Positions 1 through 8,511 of a stretch of 64,000 nt of DNA are shown one piece after another (position 1 is the first letter of the stretch; each line of letters begins with the position of its first letter). The stretch comes from an uncultured Acetatifactor sp. (GTDB lineage: Bacteria; Bacillota; Clostridia; Lachnospirales; Lachnospiraceae). The translations under genes and the position numbers were made by a program. The stretch is from NCBI GenBank assembly GCA_910577035.1, contig CAJTKW010000007.1:22441-86440 (forward strand). The letters run 5' to 3'. The notes below the pieces were generated by a model that was not told the DNA's origin, ran no database searches, and saw only the letters and a program-made list of their open reading frames with translations.

Positions 1-2018
1 AAGGTAGTCTGTTCGGGAATTCCGTAATAGCCTCCCTGAAAAGCGGCTGCCTCCAGAGAACTCTCATAAAATTTCTCCGTGGCCTCTTCATACCCTTCCA
101 GGCCGGACAGCTCCTGCACCGCATTCCGCATGGCAAAATCCTGCAGGGTACTCTGGCCAAGGCCGATCACCACGTCCGGCCCGTTCCCTGCCAATGCCGC
201 CCGCAGCACCACGTCCACGGGAATGAGCTGAAGATTCACGGAAATATCCGTATCCGGCGTGAATTCTTCCTCTATCATATTTTGTATCATCTGGGCCTGT
301 TCCCTGCCGTAGGAGGCAAGCCATACCTTGATGGACTTGGCGCCTCTTCCCGTGCCGTCCTCCGTAATCTGGCTGTTCTTGATGAAAAAGGTAGAAAAGA
401 ACCGCACCGTCCCGTTCCCCAATCCGGCAAGGAAAGAATCCCGGGCCTTTGGCAGCCTGGCGTTTTCCGCACTGAGCACCAGATAATCCAGCTCCAGGGG
501 CATGGAAGCCACATTCACAAGCCAGGTGCCCATGGCGGAAACATTGTTCTTAAACTGTCCCAGCTCCATGATAACGCTCTCCGGATCCTCCGCCAGCCAG
601 GAGGCCTCCATGGCCATTTTCTCCAGCAGGGCCGTATTCTCTCCCTTCTCACCGGTAATCCCCACAATCTCCTCGATCACCGCATAAAGAATATCGCTCT
701 GCTCCTGCATGGTTTCCGCGAAATCCGGCAGCTTCTTTACAATCTCATAATCAATAAACCGGTTGGGAACCTGCCCTGTGAGCTGAATAACGTCCAGGTA
801 GGCACTGTTTAAGACGGCCATGCTTTCCTCCACCCGGGTGATAATACTCCCCATGGGACCCATGACATTCTCCAGGGTAATGGTATTTACACCTGCCTGC
901 AGGTGGAACAGATAAGGATTTCCCGCCTCATCCGCCACGGTATAATGATTCATGCCCCCCTGATACTCAAAACCCACGGACTGCATTTCCGCATAGGGAA
1001 CCCGGCCGTTCACATACAGCCTGCGATAGCTGGTAACACCCCGGTTCAGGTTCTGACGTCCCTTGAAGGAAAGCTCATACAACCCTTCTTCCGCCACTTC
1101 CACCTGCCAGGTAATAGAATCTCCGGGCTGGGCCCAGTTCTCCGCACCGATGGTATTATAGACTATGTAATACGGATGAAAGGGCTGCAGCTCACTGTCG
1201 GAATAATTTTTCTGGATATTGATGGAGGAAGAGCTCTTAATGATTCCCGCCGTCCCATCCACCTGACGCTCAGCCTGGCAGATCAGATTTTCGCCGCCAT
1301 AGACAGCATACTGTCCCTTCAGCCCTTCTATGGCCTGCGCATAAGTGAAAGGCTGTTCCTGTGCCTTAAAAGTAATGGAGGTAAATTCCATGGGCTCCTT
1401 GATGACTTCAAAGCCGATGGTGTGCTTTCCCTTTTCCAGATATACCAACAGGGCACTGTTATTCCTTCTCTGGTAATCCTCCAGAAACCATTTGGTCTCA
1501 CAGTATACCTCATCTGCTTCGGGACGGATCTCATTGTTGTTTTTCTCCCGGATCTCCTGATCCTGCCACCAGCGCTTGATCACAATCTGGGACAGGGCCT
1601 CGTAGGGGATCTCCCCGTCTATGTATACCTTCCGCTGAATGTCGGAAGTAGTTCCGGGCAGGGCAATATACCCCAGCTCCACGTTGTAAAACCCTGAATC
1701 CGCCACCTGGAATTCCCAGGTAATGGTTCCGCTGTCCTCTGTCAGAATCCCCTGCTCGCCTATACTTGCAGTCATGTCCGGCGACAGGGTAAATTTTTCC
1801 ATATCCACCGCCACCTCGCCGTCGGATAACTTTCCGTCAAAGCCGTTAGCTTCCAGATAAACCCCGTAGCTTTCTTCATACGAAGCTGTTATCTGCTTCG
1901 GAACGGCATTTGCCCCATCCCGGCCTCCTGAACGGGCCGCCAGAATCACCAGTACAACGATGATACCTGCTGCCGCCGCCAGTGCCGCAATTAATTTACC
2001 GTTTATTTTCCATTTCAT
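1..2018 (-). CDS. Extracellular solute-binding protein with large N-terminal beta-rich domain (3' end cut by window)
   Basis: The reading frame opens at an ATG at 2018 (MKWKINGKLIAALAAAAG, a basic start plus hydrophobic segment, so a signal anchor) and stays open to base 1; at least 672 residues, C-terminus missing. About the first 430 residues are beta-rich and contain two related stretches (YEALSQIVIKRWW and YAEMQSVGFEYQG, each after a YNVELGYIALPG- or YELSFKGRQNLN-like strand), which resembles carbohydrate-binding domains. From about residue 570 the sequence (GAKSIKVWLASYGREQAQMI, GNGPDVVIGLGQST) looks like a family 1 ABC solute-binding fold. It probably binds a sugar outside the membrane. 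It follows the next binding protein across a hairpin terminator, so it is likely expressed at reduced level by readthrough. No permease is visible; it may lie to the left. Function class fairly sure, ligand unknown. Confidence 0.75.
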   Translation of the reverse strand, partial: MKWKINGKLIAALAAAAGIIVVLVILAARSGGRDGANAVPKQITASYEESYGVYLEANGFDGKLSDGEVAVDMEKFTLSPDMTASIGEQGILTEDSGTITWEFQVADSGFYNVELGYIALPGTTSDIQRKVYIDGEIPYEALSQIVIKRWWQDQEIREKNNNEIRPEADEVYCETKWFLEDYQRRNNSALLVYLEKGKHTIGFEVIKEPMEFTSITFKAQEQPFTYAQAIEGLKGQYAVYGGENLICQAERQVDGTAGIIKSSSSINIQKNYSDSELQPFHPYYIVYNTIGAENWAQPGDSITWQVEVAEEGLYELSFKGRQNLNRGVTSYRRLYVNGRVPYAEMQSVGFEYQGGMNHYTVADEAGNPYLFHLQAGVNTITLENVMGPMGSIITRVEESMAVLNSAYLDVIQLTGQVPNRFIDYEIVKKLPDFAETMQEQSDILYAVIEEIVGITGEKGENTALLEKMAMEASWLAEDPESVIMELGQFKNNVSAMGTWLVNVASMPLELDYLVLSAENARLPKARDSFLAGLGNGTVRFFSTFFIKNSQITEDGTGRGAKSIKVWLASYGREQAQMIQNMIEEEFTPDTDISVNLQLIPVDVVLRAALAGNGPDVVIGLGQSTLQDFAMRNAVQELSGLEGYEEATEKFYESSLEAAAFQGGYYGIPEQTT

Positions 2019-2107
2019 AGGATGCCCTCTCACTTCCCGATTCCTATATTCCCCATTCGGCAGCAAAGCGGACAAGCCGCTTCCCCATACGGTAACCTAT
2101 AAGATCC

Positions 2108-2142
2108 AAAAGGGCGGGTAGCTCCCAGCCTCCCGCCCTTTT
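2108..2142 (-). terminator. Hairpin terminator between the two solute-binding protein genes
   Basis: An 11-bp perfect inverted repeat (AAAAGGGCGGG / CCCGCCCTTTT) lies 20 bases after the stop codon of the 713-residue binding protein. Read on the minus strand it ends in TTTT. It may act as an attenuator, since the next gene has no obvious promoter of its own. Confidence 0.7.
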
Positions 2143-2161
2143 ACAAAGCTCTGTGCCTTAT

Positions 2162-4303
2162 TTATTCTGCCGCCACAGTAACTTCCAGTGTCACACTGCC
2201 TGTATTGCCTGCATAGTCTGTCACGGTGATCACTACATTGTAGGTTCCTGCGGTAGTGGTATCCAGCTCGGACAAATCTGCCGTCACAGTGTCCTTCACA
2301 TCAATACCGTCTGCATCCACCGCGGTATCCACATAAGTTTTCCAGTCAATGGTGGACGCATCCGTATCCACCTTCACGGCAGGAAGCTCAGCCACAGGAG
2401 TAATCACGGGCGCCTCCTTATTGTCAGGATTATAGACCACAATCTTAAACCGGGAGGTTTCCTCATTTCCCGAAGAATCGCTGATGTGAATCTTCACGGA
2501 CTCGTCGCCCTCATACATGCCAACGGTATCCAGATGCTCCTGGAATTTGCCGCCGGTCATATCCTCAAAGGTTGCGCTTGCAGGATCCAGCACGCCGTCC
2601 ACAGAATCCTCCGCGGTGAAGTACTGCGTCCAGTCGATGTCTTCATACTTCGTTCCCACAGGAACCGCCACCGTCTCCTTGGTAATGACAGGCTTCTGGT
2701 TGTCATGAACCGTATCGGATGCCAGGTTATTGGCAATGTCACTCATCAGATTATTCATGGCATCCTTGTTTGCCTTAATCGTCACGTCATAGGAGGATGT
2801 GCCGTCCACACCCGTGAGCGACTTGCCCAGGATCGTGGCAAAGGAAGCATCATTATTCTCCCAGATTCCCAGCAGACCTGCAGGATTTCCTGCCAGATTG
2901 TTGGCAACTGCCTGGAAGCAGGCCAACGCATCATCGCCGAAGTTTTCATCGTAAAGGTCAACGCCGTAGCCTGCCAGACGCTCCGCTGCTGCCGTGTTCT
3001 TGTATTCCGTTACGGAATCTACGCCGCCCAGGGTCTTCCAGTAGGTATTCCAATAAAGAATATAAGCCTTCAGTGCCAGCTCCGTATCTACCTTGCTGCC
3101 CTTTAAGATACCAACGCTGTCGCCCATATTCAGCACCTGGCTGTAGTCCTCGCTGTCGGCTGCCAGACGGTCCGCTCTGGGCCAGGGAATGATGGCAATG
3201 CTCTCTCCACGGTCACCGCACTGAGAAGCATAATCGCCGATCCGCCAGTTAGGAGCATCCGTAAACACGGTAGCGCCCCGTCCGAAGTCGTCTCCGCCTT
3301 CACACCAGCGGGGTACAAAGCCGTCATCATAAAGTCCGCAGTCTGTCAAAAGCTCTGCATTCCGCAGCTTCTCGATAAACTGTACCGCTTCGATGGAAGC
3401 ATCAGAATCCGCCGCAATGGCGCCGTCCCTGTAGATACCGCTGCCGTTGGCATACATTGCTGCCAGCGCCGCATAACGGAAGTCCGTCTCATAAGCCTGA
3501 ACCGTATCATAATGCGCCGCATCCGCAGGAGCCGCCACACTGCTGTAATAAGCATCCACCTTGGTCAGATAATCCTCAAAGGTGCTCCAGGTCCAGTTGC
3601 CCTCCAGATATAAATCCATGGGATAAATAGTCTTGCCGTCAGCGTCCTTTAAGGAATCCACTTTGTCCAGCATGGTCAGATTCACGATCAGCGGGAAATA
3701 AGGTACAAAGTCCATATCATTGTCCAGCAGGTAATAATGTCCAAACAGTTCCTCATCCAAAAGCCAGGCCGCCTCTTCGTCCGCAAACAGGCCCACATAA
3801 TCATCCAGCTTCTGTAAAATATTCTGGGCCAGCACAGTAGCCTCGGAACCGCCCCACAACACTGCAATGTCACAGATGGGATCTCCCGCCAGCACACTGG
3901 TCATCAAATCCGTCCTGGTATCGTTAGGGAACTGTACAAACTCAAATTCTACATTCAGCTCGCTTTTGACTGCATCCAGCGCCGCCAGTGCCGCCTGTCT
4001 CTCCGCCTCCGCCATGGTGTATTCCCCGCTCACGTCATCCACATGATTGGGATCAAGCCCGTTCAACCAGTGGGTACCGTAACGGATCACCGTGGGCTCT
4101 GCGGAAACTGCCGGCTCGCTCTCAGAACTCTCAGGCGAAGACTCGGGTGTGCTTTCCGTTTTGCTCTCACTGGGCTGTTCCGACGTGCCCCCCCCATTTG
4201 ATTCAGCGCTGCCGCTGCCGCCTGTCGCTGCATTATCGCCGCAGGCTGCCAGCGTGAAAGCCATAACAGCACTCATCATCAATGCTACAACTTTCTTTTT
4301 CAT
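2162..4303 (-). CDS. Sugar ABC transporter substrate-binding lipoprotein with C-terminal Ig-like domains
   Basis: 713 residues. The signal peptide ends in a lipobox (FTLAAC, Cys21), so the mature protein is a membrane-anchored lipoprotein, followed by a Ser/Glu-rich linker (about 25-70). Residues about 70-530 form a family 1 solute-binding domain typical of carbohydrate ABC transporters (for example GDPICDIAVLWGGSE and WARPR-type pocket segments). Residues about 535-630 and 635-713 are two Ig-like repeats resembling DUF5011/bacterial Ig domains (PVITKETVAVPVGTKYEDID; VITVTDYAGNTGSVTLEV). These tails are unusual for a binding protein and could contact cell wall or polysaccharide. The ribosome binding site AAAGGAGG sits 7-8 bases before the ATG. 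The gene has a consensus promoter and an operator immediately in front (see 4336-4385), so it is probably repressed by the divergent LacI-type protein. Confidence 0.88.
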   Translation of the reverse strand: MKKKVVALMMSAVMAFTLAACGDNAATGGSGSAESNGGGTSEQPSESKTESTPESSPESSESEPAVSAEPTVIRYGTHWLNGLDPNHVDDVSGEYTMAEAERQAALAALDAVKSELNVEFEFVQFPNDTRTDLMTSVLAGDPICDIAVLWGGSEATVLAQNILQKLDDYVGLFADEEAAWLLDEELFGHYYLLDNDMDFVPYFPLIVNLTMLDKVDSLKDADGKTIYPMDLYLEGNWTWSTFEDYLTKVDAYYSSVAAPADAAHYDTVQAYETDFRYAALAAMYANGSGIYRDGAIAADSDASIEAVQFIEKLRNAELLTDCGLYDDGFVPRWCEGGDDFGRGATVFTDAPNWRIGDYASQCGDRGESIAIIPWPRADRLAADSEDYSQVLNMGDSVGILKGSKVDTELALKAYILYWNTYWKTLGGVDSVTEYKNTAAAERLAGYGVDLYDENFGDDALACFQAVANNLAGNPAGLLGIWENNDASFATILGKSLTGVDGTSSYDVTIKANKDAMNNLMSDIANNLASDTVHDNQKPVITKETVAVPVGTKYEDIDWTQYFTAEDSVDGVLDPASATFEDMTGGKFQEHLDTVGMYEGDESVKIHISDSSGNEETSRFKIVVYNPDNKEAPVITPVAELPAVKVDTDASTIDWKTYVDTAVDADGIDVKDTVTADLSELDTTTAGTYNVVITVTDYAGNTGSVTLEVTVAAE

Positions 4304-4335
4304 GCTTTTCCTCCTTTATTCACCGAGACACATTT

Positions 4336-4349
4336 TGAAATCGGTTTCA
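4336..4349. promoter_or_regulatory. LacI-type operator at the binding-protein promoter
   Basis: The 14-base site TGAAATCGGTTTCA is a palindrome with half-sites TGAAA/TTTCA around a CG core, the usual form for LacI-family operators. It overlaps the predicted start of transcription of the 713-residue binding protein, a position suited to repression. The same 13 bases occur again at 4543-4555 before the regulator gene. CcpA sites have a similar consensus, so CcpA cannot be excluded. Confidence 0.75.
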
Positions 4350-4356
4350 TGCTTAC

Positions 4357-4385
4357 ATAATAAATCCGCTTCGGTATTTTGTCAA
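4357..4385 (-). promoter_or_regulatory. Sigma-A promoter of the binding-protein gene
   Basis: On the minus strand TTGACA (4380-4385) is followed after exactly 17 bases by TATTAT (4357-4362). Transcription would begin near 4350, at the edge of the operator. Confidence 0.75.
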
Positions 4386-4541
4386 TAATATTTTTGCATT
4401 TTTTAAATCTCATTGTCTATTTTTGTCATTTTGTACAAAGTTTACCACCAAGTTTTTGTGCATATATTTATTTATGCTTTACAAGCCTTAAAAATGCCTG
4501 CTATTCAACACTTGTATTATTGAAAAAAATGCCCTCGTATT

Positions 4542-4555
4542 CGAAATCGGTTTCA
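4542..4555. promoter_or_regulatory. Second LacI-type operator, upstream of the regulator gene
   Basis: CGAAATCGGTTTCA repeats the operator found at 4336-4349 apart from its first base. It lies about 20 bases upstream of the regulator's -35 element. This suggests autoregulation, or looping between two sites about 206 bases apart. Confidence 0.7.
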
Positions 4556-4572
4556 ATCCAACGGATAGACTA

Positions 4573-4601
4573 GTGACAAACTTTTTTCTCTGCGCTATAA
4601 T
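4573..4601 (+). promoter_or_regulatory. Sigma-A promoter of the LacI-family regulator
   Basis: GTGACA (4573-4578), a 17-base spacer, then a perfect TATAAT (4596-4601), 42 bases before the start codon. Confidence 0.7.
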
Positions 4602-4642
4602 AGGGTAATAACAGAAAATGCGAAAAAGGAATTATTGTTGTT

Positions 4643-5698
4643 ATGGAAGACTTACGAGCCTTAGAAGGGAAAAAAATTACAATTTACGACATTGCCAGGG
4701 AAGCCGGGGTCTCCCCTGCCACCGTATCCAGGGTACTGACAAATAACGCAAGGGTCAGATCCGACAAGCAGGAGGCCGTCCAGGCTGTCATTGCCAAATA
4801 CAATTTCCGTCCCAACGCTCTGGCCAGAAGCCTGTCAGAGACCCGCCGAAAGGTCATCGGCATCATTATGGCCGATGTACGCAACGCCTATTATGCCAAG
4901 CTGTTCGTGGCCTGTGAGCAGGCGGCACGCGCAAAGGGCTATTCTCTTCTGCTGGAAAATTCCCTGGGCCAGCAGTCTATCGAAGAACAGCAGCTGATTC
5001 TGATGGAGGAACAGCGGGTGGACGCCATTATACTGGTAGGCGGCCGGGCAGATGACCTGCACTCCAATGAAGATTTTGTAGAAAAGGTAAATCAGGTCTG
5101 CAATTCCATCCCTGTCATCCTCACCGGCAAGCTGGACGGAACCTCCTGCCGCCAGGTGCGCATTGATGCCATCAAGACCATGGACCTCGTAATGGAACAT
5201 CTGCTTGCCCTGGGGCATCGGGATATAGCCCTGGTAGGCGGCCTGGATACCGTAGCCTCCTCCTATGAAAAACGGAAACGCTATAAGCAGATTCTGTCAA
5301 AATACCAGATCCCCTGCCACCCCGAATATTACGAAACCTTCGGCAGATACGATTACGAAACCGGCTACAGCCAGACGGAAAATCTGCTGGCTCTGGACAA
5401 TGTCCCCACTGCTATCATCGGAATCAATGACTCCGCGGCCGTAGGCGCCATGAACTGTATTCAGGAGCACGGCCTGAACGTTCCCGAGGACATTTCCGTG
5501 GTCGGTTACGATAACACACAGATCTGCAGCATGGTAAAGCCGAAGCTTACAAGCATTGATTACAACTATGACGATTTTGCCGAAAAGCTCATCGCCACCG
5601 TAGAAGGCGTCTACAGCGCCTCTTCCCTTCCCCCCCTGCAGCTGATTGAACCCTCGCTGATCGTCCGCGGATCCACCGGAATCGTAAAAGGCGCCTGA
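4643..5698 (+). CDS. LacI-family transcriptional regulator
   Basis: 351 residues. The N-terminus is a classic LacI DNA-binding headpiece: helix-turn-helix ITIYDIAREAGVSPATVSRV (about 12-31) and a hinge helix region NALARSLSE. Residues about 65-345 are the periplasmic-binding-protein-like sensor domain (IGIIMADVRNAYYAKLFVAC; VVGYDNTQICSMVKPKLTSI). It would bind palindromic TGAAA-TTTCA operators and release them on binding a sugar. It is divergent from the solute-binding protein genes and both promoters carry matching operators, so it very likely controls that transporter and itself. The inducer is unknown. Start: ATG at 4643 keeps the whole headpiece. Confidence 0.92.
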   Translation: MEDLRALEGKKITIYDIAREAGVSPATVSRVLTNNARVRSDKQEAVQAVIAKYNFRPNALARSLSETRRKVIGIIMADVRNAYYAKLFVACEQAARAKGYSLLLENSLGQQSIEEQQLILMEEQRVDAIILVGGRADDLHSNEDFVEKVNQVCNSIPVILTGKLDGTSCRQVRIDAIKTMDLVMEHLLALGHRDIALVGGLDTVASSYEKRKRYKQILSKYQIPCHPEYYETFGRYDYETGYSQTENLLALDNVPTAIIGINDSAAVGAMNCIQEHGLNVPEDISVVGYDNTQICSMVKPKLTSIDYNYDDFAEKLIATVEGVYSASSLPPLQLIEPSLIVRGSTGIVKGA

Positions 5699-5715
5699 AG
5701 AAGACATACAAAACA

Positions 5716-5743
5716 GACCGACCACCTATACGGGTGATCGGTC
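5716..5743. terminator. Hairpin between convergent lacI-type and rpsR genes
   Basis: Arms GACCGACCACC and GGGTGATCGGTC pair with one mismatch around a TATAC loop. It lies between the convergent stops of the regulator and rpsR and could end both transcripts, though the T-tracts are short. Confidence 0.55.
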
Positions 5744-5777
5744 CTTTCATACAATCTGCATACGGGCAAAAAATGAT

Positions 5778-6041
5778 TCAGTCCTGCACGTAAGGCATCA
5801 GTGCAATGTGACGGGCTCTCTTGATCGCTACGGTCAGGGCTCTCTGATGCTTTGCACAGTTGCCGGTAATCCGGCGGGGAAGGATCTTGCCTCTCTCCGA
5901 CACATATCTCTTCAGCTTATTGGTATCCTTGTAATCAATTACATTATCCTTGCCGCAGAATACACATACCTTTTTTCTTCTGTGCATTCCGCCCTTTTTT
6001 CTCATCGGCGCATCGGATTTGTCTGCTTTATTATAAGCCAT
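5778..6041 (-). CDS. rpsR: 30S ribosomal protein S18
   Basis: 87 residues, the normal S18 length. The family signature is clear: RRKKVCVFCGK, then YKDTNKLKRYVSERGKILPR and the basic end ITGNCAKHQRALTVAIKRAR. It is part of the small subunit platform and pairs with S6. The cysteines at CVFC with the later Cys-His match zinc-binding S18 paralogues. It is the last gene of the conserved rpsF-ssb-rpsR operon, with a GGAGG site before its ATG. Confidence 0.97.
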   Translation of the reverse strand: MAYNKADKSDAPMRKKGGMHRRKKVCVFCGKDNVIDYKDTNKLKRYVSERGKILPRRITGNCAKHQRALTVAIKRARHIALMPYVQD

Positions 6042-6068
6042 TTTATATGCCTCCTATCTTACTCAAAC

Positions 6069-6539
6069 TTAGTTAAACGGTAACTCCTCATCAATACCAT
6101 CCGGGATGTTCATAAAGCCGTCTCCTGCTCCGGAAGCTGCCGGTGCATTTCCGCCTCCGGCATAGCCGCCATTGTTATAACTGTTATTATAACCGCCGTC
6201 GCCGTTTCCGCCTGACGCATTCTTGCTCTCGGCAAATTCAATCTCTTCCACCATGATACGGACACTGTAAACCATCTGCCCGTCCTTGTTGGTATAATTG
6301 TCATTCTGTACTCTGCCGCTGAGCACGACCTTCGTGCCCTTATGCAAGTACTTTTCCACAAACTCTGCCTGCTTGCCAAAGCAGGTGCAGTTAAAGAAGT
6401 CGGCATCCGGCTCGCCTTCGCGCTTGAATCTTCTGTCTACTGCCACAGAGAAACGCCCCACCACGGTCTGGCTGGCTCCCTGGGAATATCTCACCTCAGG
6501 ATCTCTCGTTAAACGTCCCATAAGAATTACTTTGTTCAT
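6069..6539 (-). CDS. ssb: Single-stranded DNA-binding protein
   Basis: 156 residues. An OB-fold fills residues 1-105 (MNKVILMGRLTRDPEVRYS; FFNCTCFGKQAEFVEKYLHK; RVQNDNYTNKDG), followed by a Gly/Asn-rich disordered linker and the acidic tip DEELPFN that recruits replication and repair partners. It coats single-stranded DNA. The position between rpsF and rpsR is the standard Firmicutes arrangement. The ribosome binding site is weak (GAGAAAAG). Confidence 0.97.
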   Translation of the reverse strand: MNKVILMGRLTRDPEVRYSQGASQTVVGRFSVAVDRRFKREGEPDADFFNCTCFGKQAEFVEKYLHKGTKVVLSGRVQNDNYTNKDGQMVYSVRIMVEEIEFAESKNASGGNGDGGYNNSYNNGGYAGGGNAPAASGAGDGFMNIPDGIDEELPFN

Positions 6540-6562
6540 ATTTTACTTTTCTCGCTTTCTAA

Positions 6563-6853
6563 TTAAGCCTCGTCCTGTCGTACAATCAAGTATCTGACAA
6601 CATTGTCCATAATGCGGACACGGCTCTCGATTTCAGCGGGCGCAGTACTCTCAGCGTCAAACCTGATAAAGTAGTAAAAACCTTCCTTCATCTTCTGAAC
6701 TTCGTAGGCAAGCCTCTTCTTGCCCCACTCGTCCACTTCCGTAATGACACCGCCGAATCTCTCGATCAGAGCCTTGCACTTGTCAACAACCTGCGCTCTT
6801 GCCTCATCCTCGATATTAGCGGACACTACTACGGCTAATTCATACTTGTTCAT
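6563..6853 (-). CDS. rpsF: 30S ribosomal protein S6
   Basis: 96 residues starting at MNKYELAVVVSANIEDEAR. The frame is open further upstream, but GGAGGTAACAG directly precedes this ATG. Family marks are RFGGVITEVDEWGKKRLAYE, KMKEGFYYFIRF and the end DNVVRYLIVR. S6 dimerises with S18 on the small subunit. First gene of rpsF-ssb-rpsR, transcribed from the promoter at 6925-6953. Confidence 0.97.
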   Translation of the reverse strand: MNKYELAVVVSANIEDEARAQVVDKCKALIERFGGVITEVDEWGKKRLAYEVQKMKEGFYYFIRFDAESTAPAEIESRVRIMDNVVRYLIVRQDEA

Positions 6854-6924
6854 TCTGTTACCTCCTTTTGGTCTCTGGCCCATGCCATATGCACGAGCAA
6901 GGAAATGATTCATCACGAAATATT

Positions 6925-6953
6925 ATGATAGCATAAACGGACTGGGAATTCAA
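6925..6953 (-). promoter_or_regulatory. Sigma-A promoter of rpsF-ssb-rpsR
   Basis: TTGAAT (6948-6953), 17-base spacer, TATCAT (6925-6930) on the minus strand. The leader to the S6 start is about 65 bases. S6:S18-binding leader RNAs are known in this operon in other bacteria; I cannot confirm that structure by eye. Confidence 0.65.
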
Positions 6954-7058
6954 GGGATTTTTGAGAAACGATTAATTTTTCTGCACACGCCCGTTTCTAC
7001 ATCAATTACATCATTTATTATAGCCTGCTGATTTTCTGTTGCCAAAATATTGCCGCCT

Positions 7059-7369
7059 TCACTTATCTCTATAATGAGAACCACATTGAACAATCTTTAT
7101 CACATTATCTTCTATTCGATAAACAATACGGTTTGGCCTCTTAATAGATGCTGCATTTAATAAGCTCCTTTTTCTCCTCTGGTTATTATGCAGAAGAGTC
7201 CCTGCATATTGCAGCACCGGACAACTTTTCATATTTAACTGCACACTATCATACTGTAGTTAAATTAACAACACCTCTTCGTTTTTGATACTTGTCATTG
7301 TATTTTCCATTCAGGCGTTTAACGCCGCACACTCTTGGAAAGTCCCATTCTACATTTGTATAGTATACT
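7059..7369 (-). pseudogene. Remnant of a RelE/YoeB-type toxin gene
   Basis: The 6917-7369 gap has no intact gene. An open stretch ending at 7059 encodes KRPNRIVYRIEDNVIKIVQC followed by GSHYRDK. This matches the C-terminal strands of YoeB/Txe-type mRNA interferases (pattern RxVYxIExxxIxIxxCxxHY). The N-terminal part is missing or out of frame, and no antitoxin gene is visible. Upstream in another frame, 7260-7369 reads as a further coding-like piece (VEWDFPRVCGVKRLNGKY). I infer a dead toxin-antitoxin locus. Confidence 0.45.
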
Positions 7370-8422
7370 TTACCCTTCCACCTCCTGCAGCGCCTCCCAG
7401 AATCGCTCCATACAACTTCGGGCTCCCGTGGACACCCTGATCCAGCCTTTCAGGATTCCCCTGCCATAATCCCTGACCCAGACCCCTTTTTCCTTTAATT
7501 CCTTAACCACCACTTGGGAATCTTTTCTTGGAAGAAACAACACAAAATTCCCTTCCTTTGCCAATGTCTTATAGCCAGCCTCCTGCAGCCTCGCCGCCAG
7601 CCATCGGCGTCCTTCCCTTTCTGTTTCTATCAAATCAGCCGTGAGCTCCCGGTTCCTGATTACCTCCTCCGCGAATAAAATCGCTATGTTATTTACATTA
7701 AACGTGGATTCTGCTTTCTCTATGAACTCGATCAATGCGGTACCCCCGGCTACATACCCGATCCTTAAACCAGCCATGGAAAATACCTTCGAGAATGTAC
7801 GAAGAACAAGCAGGTTGTCATACTCCTTCATCAAAGGCATGAAAGTGGGCTCATAAAAATAATGATATGCTTCATCCACCACCACAATAGCTCCCGCCGA
7901 AGCCGCCTGCTCCACCACCTTACGCACAGCCGCTTCCTCATAGGTGCTGCCGATAGGGCTGTTTGGATTCAGCAGAATCACGATACCCGTTTCCTCATCC
8001 ACTGCCTGCAGAATATCGGTAATGTCAACAGTAAAATCTGCTTTGTATTCAATGGTTTCATGCTTCATGCCAAACATTTTAGCATAGACATCATACATTT
8101 CAAAGGTGGGGGTTACCGTAAGGAGTTTCTTCCCCTGCTCCCCAAAACACTGAAAAATCAGCCTCATGGCCTCGTCCGAGCCCGCAGTGACGGAAATATT
8201 CTCACACATCAACCCGTTATGCTCCGCCAACAGCCGCGCAAGCCTGTCCTTCTCCGGATAAGTCGCTATATACTCCGGCGTAATCTTTGCCATTACCGAA
8301 TCAAAAAACTGCCTGGGCAGGCCTTCCGGATTTTCGTTCATATCCAGACGCAGAACTCCCGCTCTTTCATCATGAAATTTCACACGGTACAAATCCCTGA
8401 TATTCTCATTGACGTAATACAT
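7370..8422 (-). CDS. HisC-like class I/II aminotransferase
   Basis: 350 residues, fold type I PLP enzyme. Visible marks: LDMNENPEG near the N-terminus (typical of histidinol-phosphate aminotransferases), cofactor-phosphate region VTAGSDEAM (about 78-86), LNPNSPIGSTY (151-161), Asp183 in VVDEAYHYF, and the Schiff-base lysine Lys212 in RTFSKVFSMAGLRIGY. The closest family is HisC (histidinol-phosphate to imidazole-acetol-phosphate), but no other his gene is present. It could instead serve phenylalanine/tyrosine synthesis or a sugar or cobamide-side-chain pathway. It stands alone between a toxin remnant and an Rpn nuclease. Confidence 0.82.
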   Translation of the reverse strand: MYYVNENIRDLYRVKFHDERAGVLRLDMNENPEGLPRQFFDSVMAKITPEYIATYPEKDRLARLLAEHNGLMCENISVTAGSDEAMRLIFQCFGEQGKKLLTVTPTFEMYDVYAKMFGMKHETIEYKADFTVDITDILQAVDEETGIVILLNPNSPIGSTYEEAAVRKVVEQAASAGAIVVVDEAYHYFYEPTFMPLMKEYDNLLVLRTFSKVFSMAGLRIGYVAGGTALIEFIEKAESTFNVNNIAILFAEEVIRNRELTADLIETEREGRRWLAARLQEAGYKTLAKEGNFVLFLPRKDSQVVVKELKEKGVWVRDYGRGILKGWIRVSTGARSCMERFWEALQEVEG

Positions 8423-8511
8423 TTTCCAGCCCTTCTCCCTTTCGCACTCTATCCAGCCTCACCAAATCTCCGTTTCGTGATAAACAGATTGGGCGCGGCA
8501 GCATCCAATGT

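Noticed and set aside
7370..8422. HisC as part of a histidine operon
   Set aside because: No other histidine gene is nearby; the neighbours are a toxin remnant and an Rpn nuclease.
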